NCBI GenBank assembly: GCA_023391815.1 | Contig: JAEWAF010000025.1 | Coordinates: 1 to 64,000 of the forward strand | Length of the DNA: 64,000 nucleotides | Reading direction: 5' to 3' | DNA from: Pseudomonadota bacterium | Lineage (GTDB): Bacteria; Pseudomonadota; Gammaproteobacteria; Steroidobacterales; Steroidobacteraceae | Shown here: positions 47,118 to 56,636 of the stretch, piece by piece | Layout of the letters: each line of letters begins with the position of its first letter | Numbering within the stretch: position 1 is the stretch's first letter | The notes under the pieces: model-generated | Told to the model about the DNA's origin: nothing | Database searches by the model: none | The model's input: the letters and a program-made list of their open reading frames with translations, nothing else | Translations under genes and position numbers: made by a program

Positions 47118-49211
47118 ATGATACGTGCATCGCGCCTCGGTTCCTCCGCCCTGCTGGGTTGCACGGCTCTGCTCATTACTACAGTTCATGGCGCCGAGCG
47201 CTCGAACGGCCGGGTGGAAGAAGTCGTCGTGACCGGCACGCGCGAGGCCGAACAACTGCGCGACTTCGCAGGCAGCATTTCGCTTGTGAAAGGCGACGAC
47301 GTGACCATGGTCGGCTCGACGCATCACAGCGAGATCCTGAATCGCGCGCCCGGCACCATGATTCAGCGGAACAGCGGCGAAGAAAGCCTGACCGCGATCC
47401 GCTCGCCTGTGCTCAGCGGTCCGGGCTCGTGCGGCACGTTTTTGTTTCTGGAAAACAGCGTACCGATCCGTCCCACCGGCTTTTGCAATGTGAACGAGTT
47501 GTTCGAGGTCAACAGCGAGCAGGCTGGCTCGATCGAAGTGCTGCGTGGACCCGCCGGTGTGATTTACGGTTCGGGCGCGATGCACGGGGCGATCAATGTG
47601 ATCCCGGCGCAGCCTGGCGCGATGCCGTCGCGAAGCCTCGCGCTCGAAGGCGGGCCGGATGAGTATTACCGCGGCAAGCTCGGCTTGAGCCACAGGAGCG
47701 ATGCGACGGACATCGGCGGTGTTGTCGTCGCTTCGCATGATGGCGGCTGGCGCGACAGCTCGGGTCTCGACGAGCAGAAGTTGAATCTGGGCCTGACGCA
47801 TCGTCGTGGCGATGCGCAGATGGGATTCGATCTCGCCGCCACCAATCTGAATCAGGAAACGGCGGGGTTCATCCAGGGCTTCAATTCCTATCGCAACGAA
47901 GCGATCGCCAGGTCGAATCCCAATCCGGAGGCGTACCGGGATGCGCATGCCGTGCGACTCACCGGCCGTTATGAGCAACCGCTGAGCGAGAACATGCAGC
48001 TCGCCGTGCGTCCGTATGCTCGTTACTCGCGCATGGATTTCTTGCAGCACTTCCTCATCGGCAAGCCGCTCGAAGAGAACGGCCAGGAATCGGTCGGCGT
48101 GCTGACGGCGCTCGACTTCACCGCATTCCACAACACGCGGTTCCTCACCGGTGTGGATGTTGAGCTCGCACAGGGCTTTCTGAAAGAGACGCAGGCGGGC
48201 CCTGCAACGGACGGCGCGCCCACCGCGAATGCGATTCGCCCCGCGGGCAAGCACTACGACTATCGAGTGGACAGTCGAGTTGCCGCCATTTACGGGCAGG
48301 TCGAGCAGCCCTTTGCCGAGCGCTGGAAAGCAACGGGCGGTGTGCGTTACGAATACGTCGACTACGAATATGACAACCGCATGATCGACGGCAACACCGC
48401 CGAGAGCGGCGCGACCTGCCCCGGCGGCTGTTTGTTCAACCGTCCGGCGGATCGCAGCGATGACTTCAACAATGTGACCGCGAAGCTGGGGCTCAGCTTC
48501 GAAGTCACCGACGACCATACGGTGTATCTCACCGCCACTCGCGGATATCGAGCGCCCGATACCAGCGAGTTGTATCGATTGCAGCGTCAGCAGTCGGTCG
48601 CGGATCTCGACTCGGAGCGCCTCGACAGCGTCGAGCTCGGCGGTCGCGGCTTCTTCGGACCGCTCACCTATTCGCTCGCCCTGTTCACGATGGATAAGGA
48701 GAACGTGATCTTCCGCGACTCGAACGGATTCAACGTGAGCGACGGCCGGACCGAGCACGAGGGCGTGGAATATGAGTTCTCGTGGGTGCCGCTGGAGACG
48801 GTGTCACTGACACTCGCCGGCACGTATGCGAAGCATACTTACGATTTCAATCGGGTCATCGAGCAAGGCGAGACCATCGTCGCCGGGCGCGACATCGATA
48901 CCGCACCTCGTCACATCAACACCGCCCGCTTGAACTGGAGCTTCCTGCCTTCGGCCGCGGCGGAATTGGAGTGGCTCTCGGTCGGCAAGTACTTTGTCGA
49001 TGCCGCGAACGCCAACGAGTATCCCGGTCACGACTTGTTGAATCTGCGCGTCAGCTGGCACGCCACCGACAACTGGCGAACCATTCTTCGTCTCAACAAC
49101 GTCACTGACCGCGCCTACGCCGACCGCGCGGACTTCGCATTCGGCAACTATCGTTACTTCCCGGGCCGCGGCCGCACGCTGTTCGTCGAAGTGCGTTACG
49201 AGACGGAATAG
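47118..49211 (+). CDS. TonB-dependent outer-membrane receptor
   Basis: 697 aa. A signal peptide ends near VHGAER; then comes an EEVVVTGTREAEQLRD TonB-box-like start and a plug domain (ILNRAPGTMIQRNSGEESLTAIRSPVL, VLRGPAGVIYGSGAMHGAINVI). The barrel has the usual conserved blocks (YLTATRGYRAPDTSELYRLQ) and ends in GRTLFVEVRYETE. It is co-transcribed with the PQQ dehydrogenase upstream and probably transports its substrate or PQQ. The ligand cannot be told from sequence. It overlaps the convergent Uma2 gene by 16 bp. Confidence 0.9.
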   Translation: MIRASRLGSSALLGCTALLITTVHGAERSNGRVEEVVVTGTREAEQLRDFAGSISLVKGDDVTMVGSTHHSEILNRAPGTMIQRNSGEESLTAIRSPVLSGPGSCGTFLFLENSVPIRPTGFCNVNELFEVNSEQAGSIEVLRGPAGVIYGSGAMHGAINVIPAQPGAMPSRSLALEGGPDEYYRGKLGLSHRSDATDIGGVVVASHDGGWRDSSGLDEQKLNLGLTHRRGDAQMGFDLAATNLNQETAGFIQGFNSYRNEAIARSNPNPEAYRDAHAVRLTGRYEQPLSENMQLAVRPYARYSRMDFLQHFLIGKPLEENGQESVGVLTALDFTAFHNTRFLTGVDVELAQGFLKETQAGPATDGAPTANAIRPAGKHYDYRVDSRVAAIYGQVEQPFAERWKATGGVRYEYVDYEYDNRMIDGNTAESGATCPGGCLFNRPADRSDDFNNVTAKLGLSFEVTDDHTVYLTATRGYRAPDTSELYRLQRQQSVADLDSERLDSVELGGRGFFGPLTYSLALFTMDKENVIFRDSNGFNVSDGRTEHEGVEYEFSWVPLETVSLTLAGTYAKHTYDFNRVIEQGETIVAGRDIDTAPRHINTARLNWSFLPSAAAELEWLSVGKYFVDAANANEYPGHDLLNLRVSWHATDNWRTILRLNNVTDRAYADRADFAFGNYRYFPGRGRTLFVEVRYETE

Positions 49212-49792
49212 TCGCCGAAGTTGAACAGCCGCGTCAGATCGATATGGATATCGAGTGACGGCACGACCAACGGCCCGGGCGTTTGCATCGATGTTTGTTC
49301 CACGAACGCTCCGCCATGCGGAGCGCCGTAACAATTCAGCGTCTTCACACCGACGTCCACCAGCCACGCTTCACGCACGCCGTAGGCAGCATACAGCGGC
49401 ATTTTGATTTCCCGATCGTAGAGCCAGGTGCTGTCGCTCACTTCGATGACCAGGAGCACATCGCGCGCGGTCGGATGGGACTCGCTGTAACGATCGCGGC
49501 GGGGCCGGAGCAGCATGAGATCGGGCTGCGGTTCCGTGTGCCGACTCAACCGCAGCGGAGATTGTTCGAACAGCACCGCCCGATCGCCGACCGCCTTCGC
49601 CAGCTGCCGATGTAACCAGGAGACCGTGGCCGCGTGCCGACATCCTATCGGGGGCATATCGCAAATCTCTCCTTCGATCAGCTCCGTCCGCGCATCCGGC
49701 GCGAGCAGGCCGACTTCGGCCATGCGGTAGTACTGCTCGACCGAAAAACGGTACGGGCTGTGCTTCTTGTCGCTGATTGCGTTGATAGCCAT
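49196..49792 (-). CDS. Uma2 family (DUF820) restriction-endonuclease-fold protein, copy A
   Basis: 198 aa. The PD-(D/E)xK-like Uma2 fold is recognised from the ELIEGEI, TEPQPDLMLLRP and LLVIEVSDSTWLYDREIKMPLY blocks, where the Asp and Glu-x-Ser in PDLMLL and VIEVSDST supply the catalytic acidic residues. Uma2 proteins are nuclease-like with no proven role. It is a close paralogue of the gene at 50008-50580. The 3' end overlaps the TonB gene. Confidence 0.85.
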   Translation of the reverse strand: MAINAISDKKHSPYRFSVEQYYRMAEVGLLAPDARTELIEGEICDMPPIGCRHAATVSWLHRQLAKAVGDRAVLFEQSPLRLSRHTEPQPDLMLLRPRRDRYSESHPTARDVLLVIEVSDSTWLYDREIKMPLYAAYGVREAWLVDVGVKTLNCYGAPHGGAFVEQTSMQTPGPLVVPSLDIHIDLTRLFNFGDYSVS

Positions 49793-49947
49793 GTTGGACA
49801 GACCTTATCAGCATCGCCACGGCGTGAATCGACGTTAGTGTTGGCGATTCGGCCAGAAAATCAACGACTATTCGGCCCGGAATAGTGTACGAGGGACTTT
49901 TTCTTCCGCGGCATTTCCGCGCATCCGCGCGCGCGGCAAACGCGCGC

Positions 49948-49977
49948 AAATAAAAAGGCCCGGTGGGAGCCGGGCCT
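49948..49977 (-). terminator. rho-independent terminator of Uma2 copy B
   Basis: AGGCCCGG-N6-CCGGGCCT (49956-49977) followed on the minus strand by TTTTTATTT (49956-49948). It lies downstream of the Uma2 copy B gene, and a near-identical copy is at 50697-50726. Confidence 0.8.
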
Positions 49978-50007
49978 GAGAATTCATGGCGCAACCGTGC
50001 GCGCGGT

Positions 50008-50580
50008 CTAGTCGAACAAGCCTGTTAAATCGACGGAGATACCGTCCAGTGATTGCACCGGAACCAGGCCAGGGTTCGTGATAGTCACGAGCTCGGCAAA
50101 CTCGCCTCCGCGAGGATCACGAAAGCAATGCAGCTCTCGCTTGCGCAGATTGACGATCCAGAAATCGGAAACGCCGTGCCGTGCGTACAGCGGCGCTTTG
50201 ATCTCACGGTCGTAACGCCAGGTGCTGTCGCTGACTTCGAGCACCAGTAAAATTTCCGCGGGGGTCGGATGCGAGCGGCGATAGAAATCGGCACGCGGGC
50301 GCAACAACATGAGATCGGGCTCTGGAGCGTCGTACTGACCGAGAATCAGGGTCCTCTGCGCCGAGACCATTGCGGCATCGTCAACGGCTTTCATGAAGCG
50401 GTGGATCAGCAGATCTCCAGTTCCGCCGTGTCGGCTTCCCATGGGCGGCATGTCAATGATCTCTCCATCGATCAATTCCACTCGCGCATCCGGCGCGAGC
50501 AAGCCCACCTCAGCCATGCGGTAATACTCATCGACCGTGAGCCGATGTTTCATCACTCCGCTGTCAGTCATGGCATTCAT
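50008..50580 (-). CDS. Uma2 family (DUF820) protein, copy B
   Basis: 190 aa from ATG 50580, which aligns with the start of copy A; the frame is open to 50661. Shared blocks include YYRMAEVGLLAPDARVELIDGEI and APEPDLMLLRPRADFYRRSHPTPAEILLVLEVSDSTWRYDREIK, so the nuclease-like acidic residues are kept. Its end (DGISVDLTGLF) and that of copy A are alike. The two arose by tandem duplication. Function unknown. Confidence 0.85.
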   Translation of the reverse strand: MNAMTDSGVMKHRLTVDEYYRMAEVGLLAPDARVELIDGEIIDMPPMGSRHGGTGDLLIHRFMKAVDDAAMVSAQRTLILGQYDAPEPDLMLLRPRADFYRRSHPTPAEILLVLEVSDSTWRYDREIKAPLYARHGVSDFWIVNLRKRELHCFRDPRGGEFAELVTITNPGLVPVQSLDGISVDLTGLFD

Positions 50581-50696
50581 GGGTTGGTCCTGATGGAGAA
50601 GGTACCGGGTTGGGAACAGCCATTGCGGAGGAATGGTTCGGCGAACAGCGTGGAAATGCAAGCCCGGGCTCGAGAGGAATGTGCTAAGGGCCGCGC

Positions 50697-50726
50697 AAAT
50701 AAAAAGGCCCGGTGAGAGCCGGGCCT
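50697..50726 (-). terminator. rho-independent terminator of the DUF1501 gene
   Basis: AGGCCCGG-N6-CCGGGCCT (50705-50726) followed on the minus strand by TTTTTATTT (50705-50697). It differs from the terminator at 49948-49977 by one loop base, and it closes the DUF1501 operon. Confidence 0.85.
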
Positions 50727-50748
50727 GAGGGTCGTCAGCGCGAAGAGA

Positions 50749-52338
50749 TCAGATGGTGCCGTTGACGATTTGATTGAAGGCGATCAAACCGTCCAGCGAT
50801 GCCCCGGTGCCGAGAGCGTTGCCGAACAGGCCGTTGAACAGACCCTGCTCGCCGTGGAGTGCCATGTAATTCAGGATGACGGTCTGCACCAGCAAGTTGA
50901 CGTTGTTCGCGGCAGGGCTGCTGCTCGTGACGACATCGCCGCCGGCGCTGAAGTAGCCGATCTGCTGATGGCGCGCGGCCGCCGCGGTGCCCTCGCCGAT
51001 CAGCGTGGGCCGACCCTGAGGGTTATAGACGAGGAAGAACGCTGCGGCGGTCTGCTGGTTGTCGCCGGTCCACTGACCCTTGCCGCGACCGCCGACGGAA
51101 TCGTCGACCATGCCGTTGGAAGACAACGAGCCGTCGCTGAAAACATAGATCATCACGGGCCGGCCGGTCTGTGCCGCATATTCCAGACAAGCGCCGATGC
51201 AACGTCCCGCCCGTAAGTCGCGAGCTTCGCCGGTGGCGCGGTCGCCGGTGTGATAGTCGAAGCCGCCCATAGAGATGGTGCCGGCGCCGGCGTTGCCGTC
51301 GATGACCAGTTTCATCACCGACGCGGTCTTCTGAAATTCGCCGTCGCCGCCGAAGTTGGCGCCGAACAGATTCGTGATGCGCGGATCGAGCGACGGATTG
51401 AGGCTGGCCGGATCGCTGAATGTTTCCACCGTGTCGGCGGTCTTGAGATAGGCGCAACGGAAGCGCTTTTCGAGCTCGGCTGCATTGGCGACGGCCGAGC
51501 CCGGATCCACATGGCCGAGCTTGGTCTCGGTGATGCGATACATGGTCTCCAGCGTGCGCACCGTGTCGCTCGCACTGAGAATGGTCGCAACGTCGCCGGT
51601 ATCCACCAGGCCGGTCACATCGCTGACCCGATCGATTTTGGTCGGCCGATTGGCCGGATCGATCATCATGGCCGGCGCCATCGAGTTGCCGCCGGATTCG
51701 GAATTCTGCGAGCCGATCAAGGTCAGCAACTCGCCCTTGGCGCCTTTGCCCAGCGGCCCCGCCTTGGCGATGCCGTACATCGGGTTGTGAGGATTGTTGC
51801 CGGTGTCGTTCTCGGAACGCGCGGCGATGACCGCGCCGTTGACGAAGGCACGCGTGGCCGGAGTCGTTTTCTCCAGCATGCCGCGCAGGAACGCGCTGTC
51901 GGAATGAAACGCCAGACCGAACTCGGTGTTCACGAAGTTGGTGGTGGCGTTGTTCGGCAGCATGTTGCCCGGCAAGCCGAGCTTCGAATATCCCTGGGTG
52001 CTCAGGAAATCCATCTGGCCGCCCTGTTGCCCGACCAGCACGTTCGAGCCGGCGATGTTCGCGCCGCCCGCCAGATCGAAACAGATGAAAGGAATCTTGC
52101 CCGCGCCGCCGGTGATCTCGCATTGATTCCTGGCCACGTTCTCGAGATCGCTCGTGAGCGCTTTGGCGCGCCGCGGGCTCATCATGCCGACGGCGGCGGG
52201 AACGATCACGGTTGCCGCGCCAGTAGTGAACCCTTGCGCCAGGAAGTCGCGACGAGTCACCGGCTTCTTGTGCGAGCCATGCTTCAACGGCTCGTTCAGG
52301 CCCAGAGCGCGCTTGCGTTGTGACTTGATGATGAACAT
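50749..52338 (-). CDS. DUF1501 protein, Tat-exported
   Basis: 529 aa with an AGAGGC site before the ATG. A twin-arginine signal (TRRDFLAQGFTTGAATVIVPAAVG) starts the protein, so it is exported folded. The rest follows DUF1501, a branch of the alkaline-phosphatase/sulfatase superfamily: ICFDLAGGANIAGSNVLVG near the start, a central helical part and, near residue 350, GGFDYHTGDR, a conserved motif of the family. Enzymatic activity is unproven in this family. It is the last gene of the leftward three-gene operon, 28 bp after the LamG/cytochrome gene. Confidence 0.8.
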   Translation of the reverse strand: MFIIKSQRKRALGLNEPLKHGSHKKPVTRRDFLAQGFTTGAATVIVPAAVGMMSPRRAKALTSDLENVARNQCEITGGAGKIPFICFDLAGGANIAGSNVLVGQQGGQMDFLSTQGYSKLGLPGNMLPNNATTNFVNTEFGLAFHSDSAFLRGMLEKTTPATRAFVNGAVIAARSENDTGNNPHNPMYGIAKAGPLGKGAKGELLTLIGSQNSESGGNSMAPAMMIDPANRPTKIDRVSDVTGLVDTGDVATILSASDTVRTLETMYRITETKLGHVDPGSAVANAAELEKRFRCAYLKTADTVETFSDPASLNPSLDPRITNLFGANFGGDGEFQKTASVMKLVIDGNAGAGTISMGGFDYHTGDRATGEARDLRAGRCIGACLEYAAQTGRPVMIYVFSDGSLSSNGMVDDSVGGRGKGQWTGDNQQTAAAFFLVYNPQGRPTLIGEGTAAAARHQQIGYFSAGGDVVTSSSPAANNVNLLVQTVILNYMALHGEQGLFNGLFGNALGTGASLDGLIAFNQIVNGTI

Positions 52339-52365
52339 GCAATTAGCCTCTTTCGATTCGGGCCC

Positions 52366-54918
52366 TTACTGAACCAGCGTCGCGGCGCTGCCGAGCGTGG
52401 CACCGCAAGCGGCCTTGACCACTTCGGCCGTGCGCGCCCCGCCGCAGGTCTCGCCGCCGAGAGCCGGGACACACAGACGCTTGATCAAGCCGCCCACCGA
52501 GGTCTGCAATTCAGCCTGGCTGACCTGCGACTGCGCGTTACCCACGACCTTGGTGTGGAGCACGTTGATGAGCGCGTCGCCGTTGGCGACCAGATTGAAT
52601 GCGCCCACATCCTCGGAGTTTGCGACCGTGCGAGTCGGGTTTGGATCGATCAGTTGCGCGCTCATGTTGACGCCCGTGAAGAACTGGCTGCTTTGGGTCG
52701 GGTTATCCACCAGCACATTGCAGTACTGCAGAGCCAGTTGCGCGACCGAGGTCTGATGCGAGGACAGATAAGCGGAGATGTCGTGTACCGCCGGCAGCGA
52801 CTGACGCACGTTGTTGTAAGTCGCCTTGATAGCGGGCGTGTTCGGAGAGACGCCGGTGATCGAGGCCATGGTGGCGTTGATCGCGTCGAACAGCTTCACG
52901 CCGATATCGGAGCTCGCCGCGCCATCGACCGGCGGCTGCAGCAGACCCGGACTGTAGTCCGAGCACACCTTCTCGCGATTGCCCAGCTTGTTGAAGCACA
53001 GGAAGAACTGATCGAACTCCGGCCCCTGCTCGAGCGGGATGATGGTGCCCACCGAGGACAGCAACTGGCCGGTGGCGGCGGAGTACATCTGATCGTTGAT
53101 GGTCAGATTCAGCAATCGATACGCCTGGCCGACCGGCGCTTCGGCGCCATTCACCCAGATCCGCATGCTGTCGAGCTGGATGCTACCCGGCATGGCGGTC
53201 GGGTCGAGGCTGATGAACTTCGGGTTGGTGAACAGGTAGCCGAAGCTGTCGTATTGAGTGGCCTCGAACAAGATGTAGGCCTTCGGCACATCGACGATGT
53301 GCGAGACGTTGAACAGCAGGAAGAACTTCTGGCCGACGCCGGCTTCGAAATTCTGCTTGATCTGTTGCAGGTTCAGCGCGCGGTTGTAGACGGCGACCAG
53401 GCGCAGCACGCCCTGCCACTGACGATCCCCGCTCGCTTCATTGCCGAGATACAAGGCAAACGTGTTGTCCCACGCTTCCAGCGAGCCGCCGCCGGCACTG
53501 TCCAGATCGCCGGTGAACTCGCCGTTGATATAGATGCGCCGACCGTTGATCGGATCGAATGTCATGACCACATGTTGTAACGAGGCCTGCAGACGTTCCG
53601 CGTCATCGTCGGTGATCAGCTTCGGCATACCGTTCGCATCGGTCTCGGAGCTGCGAGCGGCGAACTCGTAGTTGTACAGATTCTGCCCCATCGTGAAGTT
53701 GCGCACGGTCTTGCTGCCGGAGTAGCTGATGATGCGCGCGTCTTCCTGCGTGACGTTGCCCGGCACGACCCACGCTTCGATGGAGTACTCGCCGGTGGCC
53801 TTGATCAGATCGTGGAATTTGCGGCTCGGCGCGCCGAAGGTCTTGGCGCGACCGTTACGGATGTTGATACCCCAACCGCCAACCCACTCGACGCCCGGTA
53901 CGGAAAGCTCCAGATCCGCCGCGGGCGAAACACCGCTGGTGTCATACGCGATGTTGCCGCTGCCGGTCTTGAACTCATACAGCGCGATCATGTTGGCTTC
54001 GTAGCGATTGCCGCCGCTCGCGACGGTGCCCTTGTACAAGGTCAGCGCCTTGCTGAGCACGGCATCGGCGGGCGTGGTGATGACCGGCAACGGATCGGCC
54101 ATGGCTCGAATGGCGTTCAGCATGACCTGAGCGTCCGCCGCGCAGTCGGCGGTCCAGCAGTTGTGCTTTTCCTGCCCCAGGCGCACCACGAATCGCGACT
54201 GTTCCGGCGCGTTGACGTTCATCTTCGGAATCGCGGCCAGATAGGCCTCGTTGCTGTTGTCCGCAGCGAAGAACGGCGACTGCGCCGTGGCCGAATTGGT
54301 TTGGTGACAGCCGGAGCAATGCTGATCGAGCAGCGCGTACACGGCAGGCCAGCCGGCCGGCGGCGTCGCGTCCAGACGTTTGCCGGAGGCCGGATTGATG
54401 ATTTCGGGCTCGATCAAGGTGATCTGCTTGCCACCGGTGCCGGTCGCGCCGACCCAGGCCGTGATCCAGCGGGTCAGATCGCTCGCGCAAGCAGACGGAT
54501 CGCCGCGCCAGCAGTTATGACCGCCGGCAACTTTGACGACGAGCGTCGAGAGCGAGGGATTCTCGCGATTCACGATGCCAGTAGCCTGCTGATACGCCTG
54601 GTTCACATCGTCGGAGCGAGCGAACGAAGGCGACTGGCCCGTGGCGTTATGGCAGCCGCCGCAGCGATCCGTGCCCCGGATGTTGGTCCAGAATTCGTTA
54701 CGAAACGCCTGAATGTCGTCATTGGCGGCGGCCGGGCCCACATAGTCCGCGCCCTTCGAAGGCGCATCCGGTACGGGGTTCTGCTCCGTCGTTGAACCGC
54801 CGCTACAGCCGGCGAGCGCCCATGCTCCGAGCGCGACCACAGCCGCAACGCGGGCGATTCTGGTACCGATGCTGAGATTGTGAGCGCGCATTTGTTTCTT
54901 GATGCTGTTGATGCTCAT
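52366..54918 (-). CDS. di-haem lipoprotein with LamG-like domain
   Basis: 850 aa from ATG 54918 with a GGTGAT site. A lipoprotein signal (ALAGC, Cys38) is followed by two similar cytochrome-like modules: CGGCH (86-90) ... HNCW (134-137) and CSGCH (201-205) ... HNCW (252-255). Both are followed by QSPxFA and NxAY blocks, so they arose by internal duplication. From ~290 to ~510 there is a LamG/concanavalin-type domain (YEFKTGSGNIAYDTSG, YSIEAWVVPGNVTQ, RRIYINGEFTGDLDSAGG). The rest is unassigned. It is probably an outer-membrane or surface electron carrier in an operon with the mono-haem and DUF1501 proteins. Confidence 0.85.
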   Translation of the reverse strand: MSINSIKKQMRAHNLSIGTRIARVAAVVALGAWALAGCSGGSTTEQNPVPDAPSKGADYVGPAAANDDIQAFRNEFWTNIRGTDRCGGCHNATGQSPSFARSDDVNQAYQQATGIVNRENPSLSTLVVKVAGGHNCWRGDPSACASDLTRWITAWVGATGTGGKQITLIEPEIINPASGKRLDATPPAGWPAVYALLDQHCSGCHQTNSATAQSPFFAADNSNEAYLAAIPKMNVNAPEQSRFVVRLGQEKHNCWTADCAADAQVMLNAIRAMADPLPVITTPADAVLSKALTLYKGTVASGGNRYEANMIALYEFKTGSGNIAYDTSGVSPAADLELSVPGVEWVGGWGINIRNGRAKTFGAPSRKFHDLIKATGEYSIEAWVVPGNVTQEDARIISYSGSKTVRNFTMGQNLYNYEFAARSSETDANGMPKLITDDDAERLQASLQHVVMTFDPINGRRIYINGEFTGDLDSAGGGSLEAWDNTFALYLGNEASGDRQWQGVLRLVAVYNRALNLQQIKQNFEAGVGQKFFLLFNVSHIVDVPKAYILFEATQYDSFGYLFTNPKFISLDPTAMPGSIQLDSMRIWVNGAEAPVGQAYRLLNLTINDQMYSAATGQLLSSVGTIIPLEQGPEFDQFFLCFNKLGNREKVCSDYSPGLLQPPVDGAASSDIGVKLFDAINATMASITGVSPNTPAIKATYNNVRQSLPAVHDISAYLSSHQTSVAQLALQYCNVLVDNPTQSSQFFTGVNMSAQLIDPNPTRTVANSEDVGAFNLVANGDALINVLHTKVVGNAQSQVSQAELQTSVGGLIKRLCVPALGGETCGGARTAEVVKAACGATLGSAATLVQ

Positions 54919-54932
54919 GAGATCACCGCGCC

Positions 54933-56150
54933 TCACTGGCCAGCACACTGCGCAGCCGCCTGCGCGAAGACCCGACGCAGACTGCCGTTGCCGTTCGTGA
55001 TGGTGTCAGCCATGTTTTCGATCGCGGTATGGTCGGCATTGCCGCGAGGCGAGCGGAAGCACACTTTCCGGAACACCTTTTCCGCCTGGCACTCGGCGAA
55101 CGCGCCGCTATACGCGAACTCCTGTCCAAGGCTCTTGGCCCCGTTTCCGTGATGGGGCGTGTTGCCCCACTTCAGCACGTTCGCGTCGTTGCGCCCGGGG
55201 AGCACCATCCGGTTGTCCCACGCATCGTCCGGCGTGACGAAGCCGGGTTTGAAGTTGTCCGAATTGATCAGGTACTTCGGCTGCACCTGGCCGGGCGTGT
55301 ACACCAAGCGGCCCTGGGTCTCATCGAAGTCGTAATACGCGAACGCCTGCGCCATCGAGTCCATGACCGAGTGGCAGCCGATGCAGTTGTTATTGAAGAC
55401 GCTGCTGTCGCCGCCGGGGCTGCGAGAAACGTCCTGACGAATGCGATCGGGGGGACGGGAGGTATCGTGAATCTGCTCCATGTCCCGGCACATGTGATTG
55501 AGCAGCGTGAAACGGAACATCGCGCGATTGGTGCCATCGATGAAGAACGCTTCGGAGGCAGCCCGCGAAGTGATGATGCCCGCCGTCGCCGCCGGCGGCA
55601 GACCGTTCAGGGACGACTGCGTGGTGCGCGTCAGGGTACGCAGATCGACATTGTTACTTTCGAGCGCCTCATAGTGCGCATTGCTGCTGGGCGAATACGC
55701 CGGAATACCCGAGCCGCTGCCCACATACACCACGTCTTCGAACAGCACCTGGCGGAAATCGGCGTCGTCTTTGACCAGACCGATCACGGTCGCGGTGTAA
55801 TCGTTCAAGGGTGCGAAGATCGACTGATCGCGATTGGTCCAGGGCGTCGCGAAGTTCTTCAGCGTCACGGAATAGAAGTTCTTCGAATGATCGAAGCCGG
55901 GATTGATGATGTACGCGGCGGTCGCCTCGAGCTCCGGCTGCGTGCCTCCACCCACCATCGATTCGAGGCTGGTGAGCAACGCATCGGACGGCGGCGTGCC
56001 GGTGAGCCGCTCATACATGCGCAGGGCCTGGGCTCGTCCGGTCGGGGTCGCGCCCGCTTGTTGCCCGCACGCCAAAGCGGCCACTGCCACCCCCAGCGCG
56101 GCTGCTTTCGCGAGCGGCGACGTTCCATTCGTTCGTTTCATGTTGCTCAT
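54933..56150 (-). CDS. mono-haem c-type protein, DUF1588/DUF1585-like C-terminus
   Basis: 405 aa from ATG 56150 (starts at 56141, 56159 and 56165 are also possible); a signal peptide or lipobox-like ALACG follows MKRTNG. A CIGCH haem site (256-260) is followed by SVMDSMAQAFAYYDFDETQGRLVY, which recalls the C-terminal DUF1588/DUF1585 cytochrome-associated domains of planctomycete-type proteins. The N-terminal half is helical and unassigned. It lies 15 bp from the LamG/di-haem lipoprotein gene and is the first gene of the leftward operon. Confidence 0.75.
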   Translation of the reverse strand: MSNMKRTNGTSPLAKAAALGVAVAALACGQQAGATPTGRAQALRMYERLTGTPPSDALLTSLESMVGGGTQPELEATAAYIINPGFDHSKNFYSVTLKNFATPWTNRDQSIFAPLNDYTATVIGLVKDDADFRQVLFEDVVYVGSGSGIPAYSPSSNAHYEALESNNVDLRTLTRTTQSSLNGLPPAATAGIITSRAASEAFFIDGTNRAMFRFTLLNHMCRDMEQIHDTSRPPDRIRQDVSRSPGGDSSVFNNNCIGCHSVMDSMAQAFAYYDFDETQGRLVYTPGQVQPKYLINSDNFKPGFVTPDDAWDNRMVLPGRNDANVLKWGNTPHHGNGAKSLGQEFAYSGAFAECQAEKVFRKVCFRSPRGNADHTAIENMADTITNGNGSLRRVFAQAAAQCAGQ

Positions 56151-56636
56151 GCAGCTCATTCCCATCGCCAGACGATCTACTCTCGGCAGACTCCGGCGAT
56201 CTCTTAAGGGCCACCCGCGGTATCGGTACAGAAGTCGGTTGTACCCCGACATTGCGAGCGACTATACGGTCGCCTTTTCAGCGGGTTAACTGTCTCAATC
56301 GCCATACGTCGCGCGCAGGAGACAGTGTCGAGCGCTTCGCGCGCGCGTGTAGTCTCGCCGCCACGCTGCACGCTTTCGGACGAAGCTGCGTCATTGAACT
56401 GACGCGGGCGCGACTGGAATGTGAGGTGCTTCACGCAATGCTCCGAAGCCCGGCGGAGCAGGGCGCGGATTCAGGGAATATCGCGTCCGCTTGTGACTCG
56501 CTTAACGGATCGCGAAATATGTCGCGTCGAAGATGGCGCCCCCGAAAAAACGAAGCGCCTCCCCCACAGCGAATAATTTGGCGAACACCTGGCAGTACGT
56601 TGTGAATCGATGCGAGAACCCCGGAGTAACGCTTCC
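56151..56636. promoter_or_regulatory. divergent control region between the two redox operons
   Basis: About 486 bp separating the starts of the leftward and rightward operons. It has GGTAC-N11-GTACC (56225-56245) and GCGAC-N6-GTCGC nearby, either of which could be a regulator site. No gene or RNA is convincing. Confidence 0.45.

Noticed and set aside
47100..48758. Minus-strand frame of 552 codons opposite the TonB receptor
   Set aside because: It is a GC-rich shadow: no family pattern, Arg/His/Ala-rich translation, and the plus strand has a clear TonB receptor.
51023..52342. Long antisense and frame-shifted ORFs within the DUF1501 gene
   Set aside because: Arg-rich shadow translations with no signal peptide or motifs.
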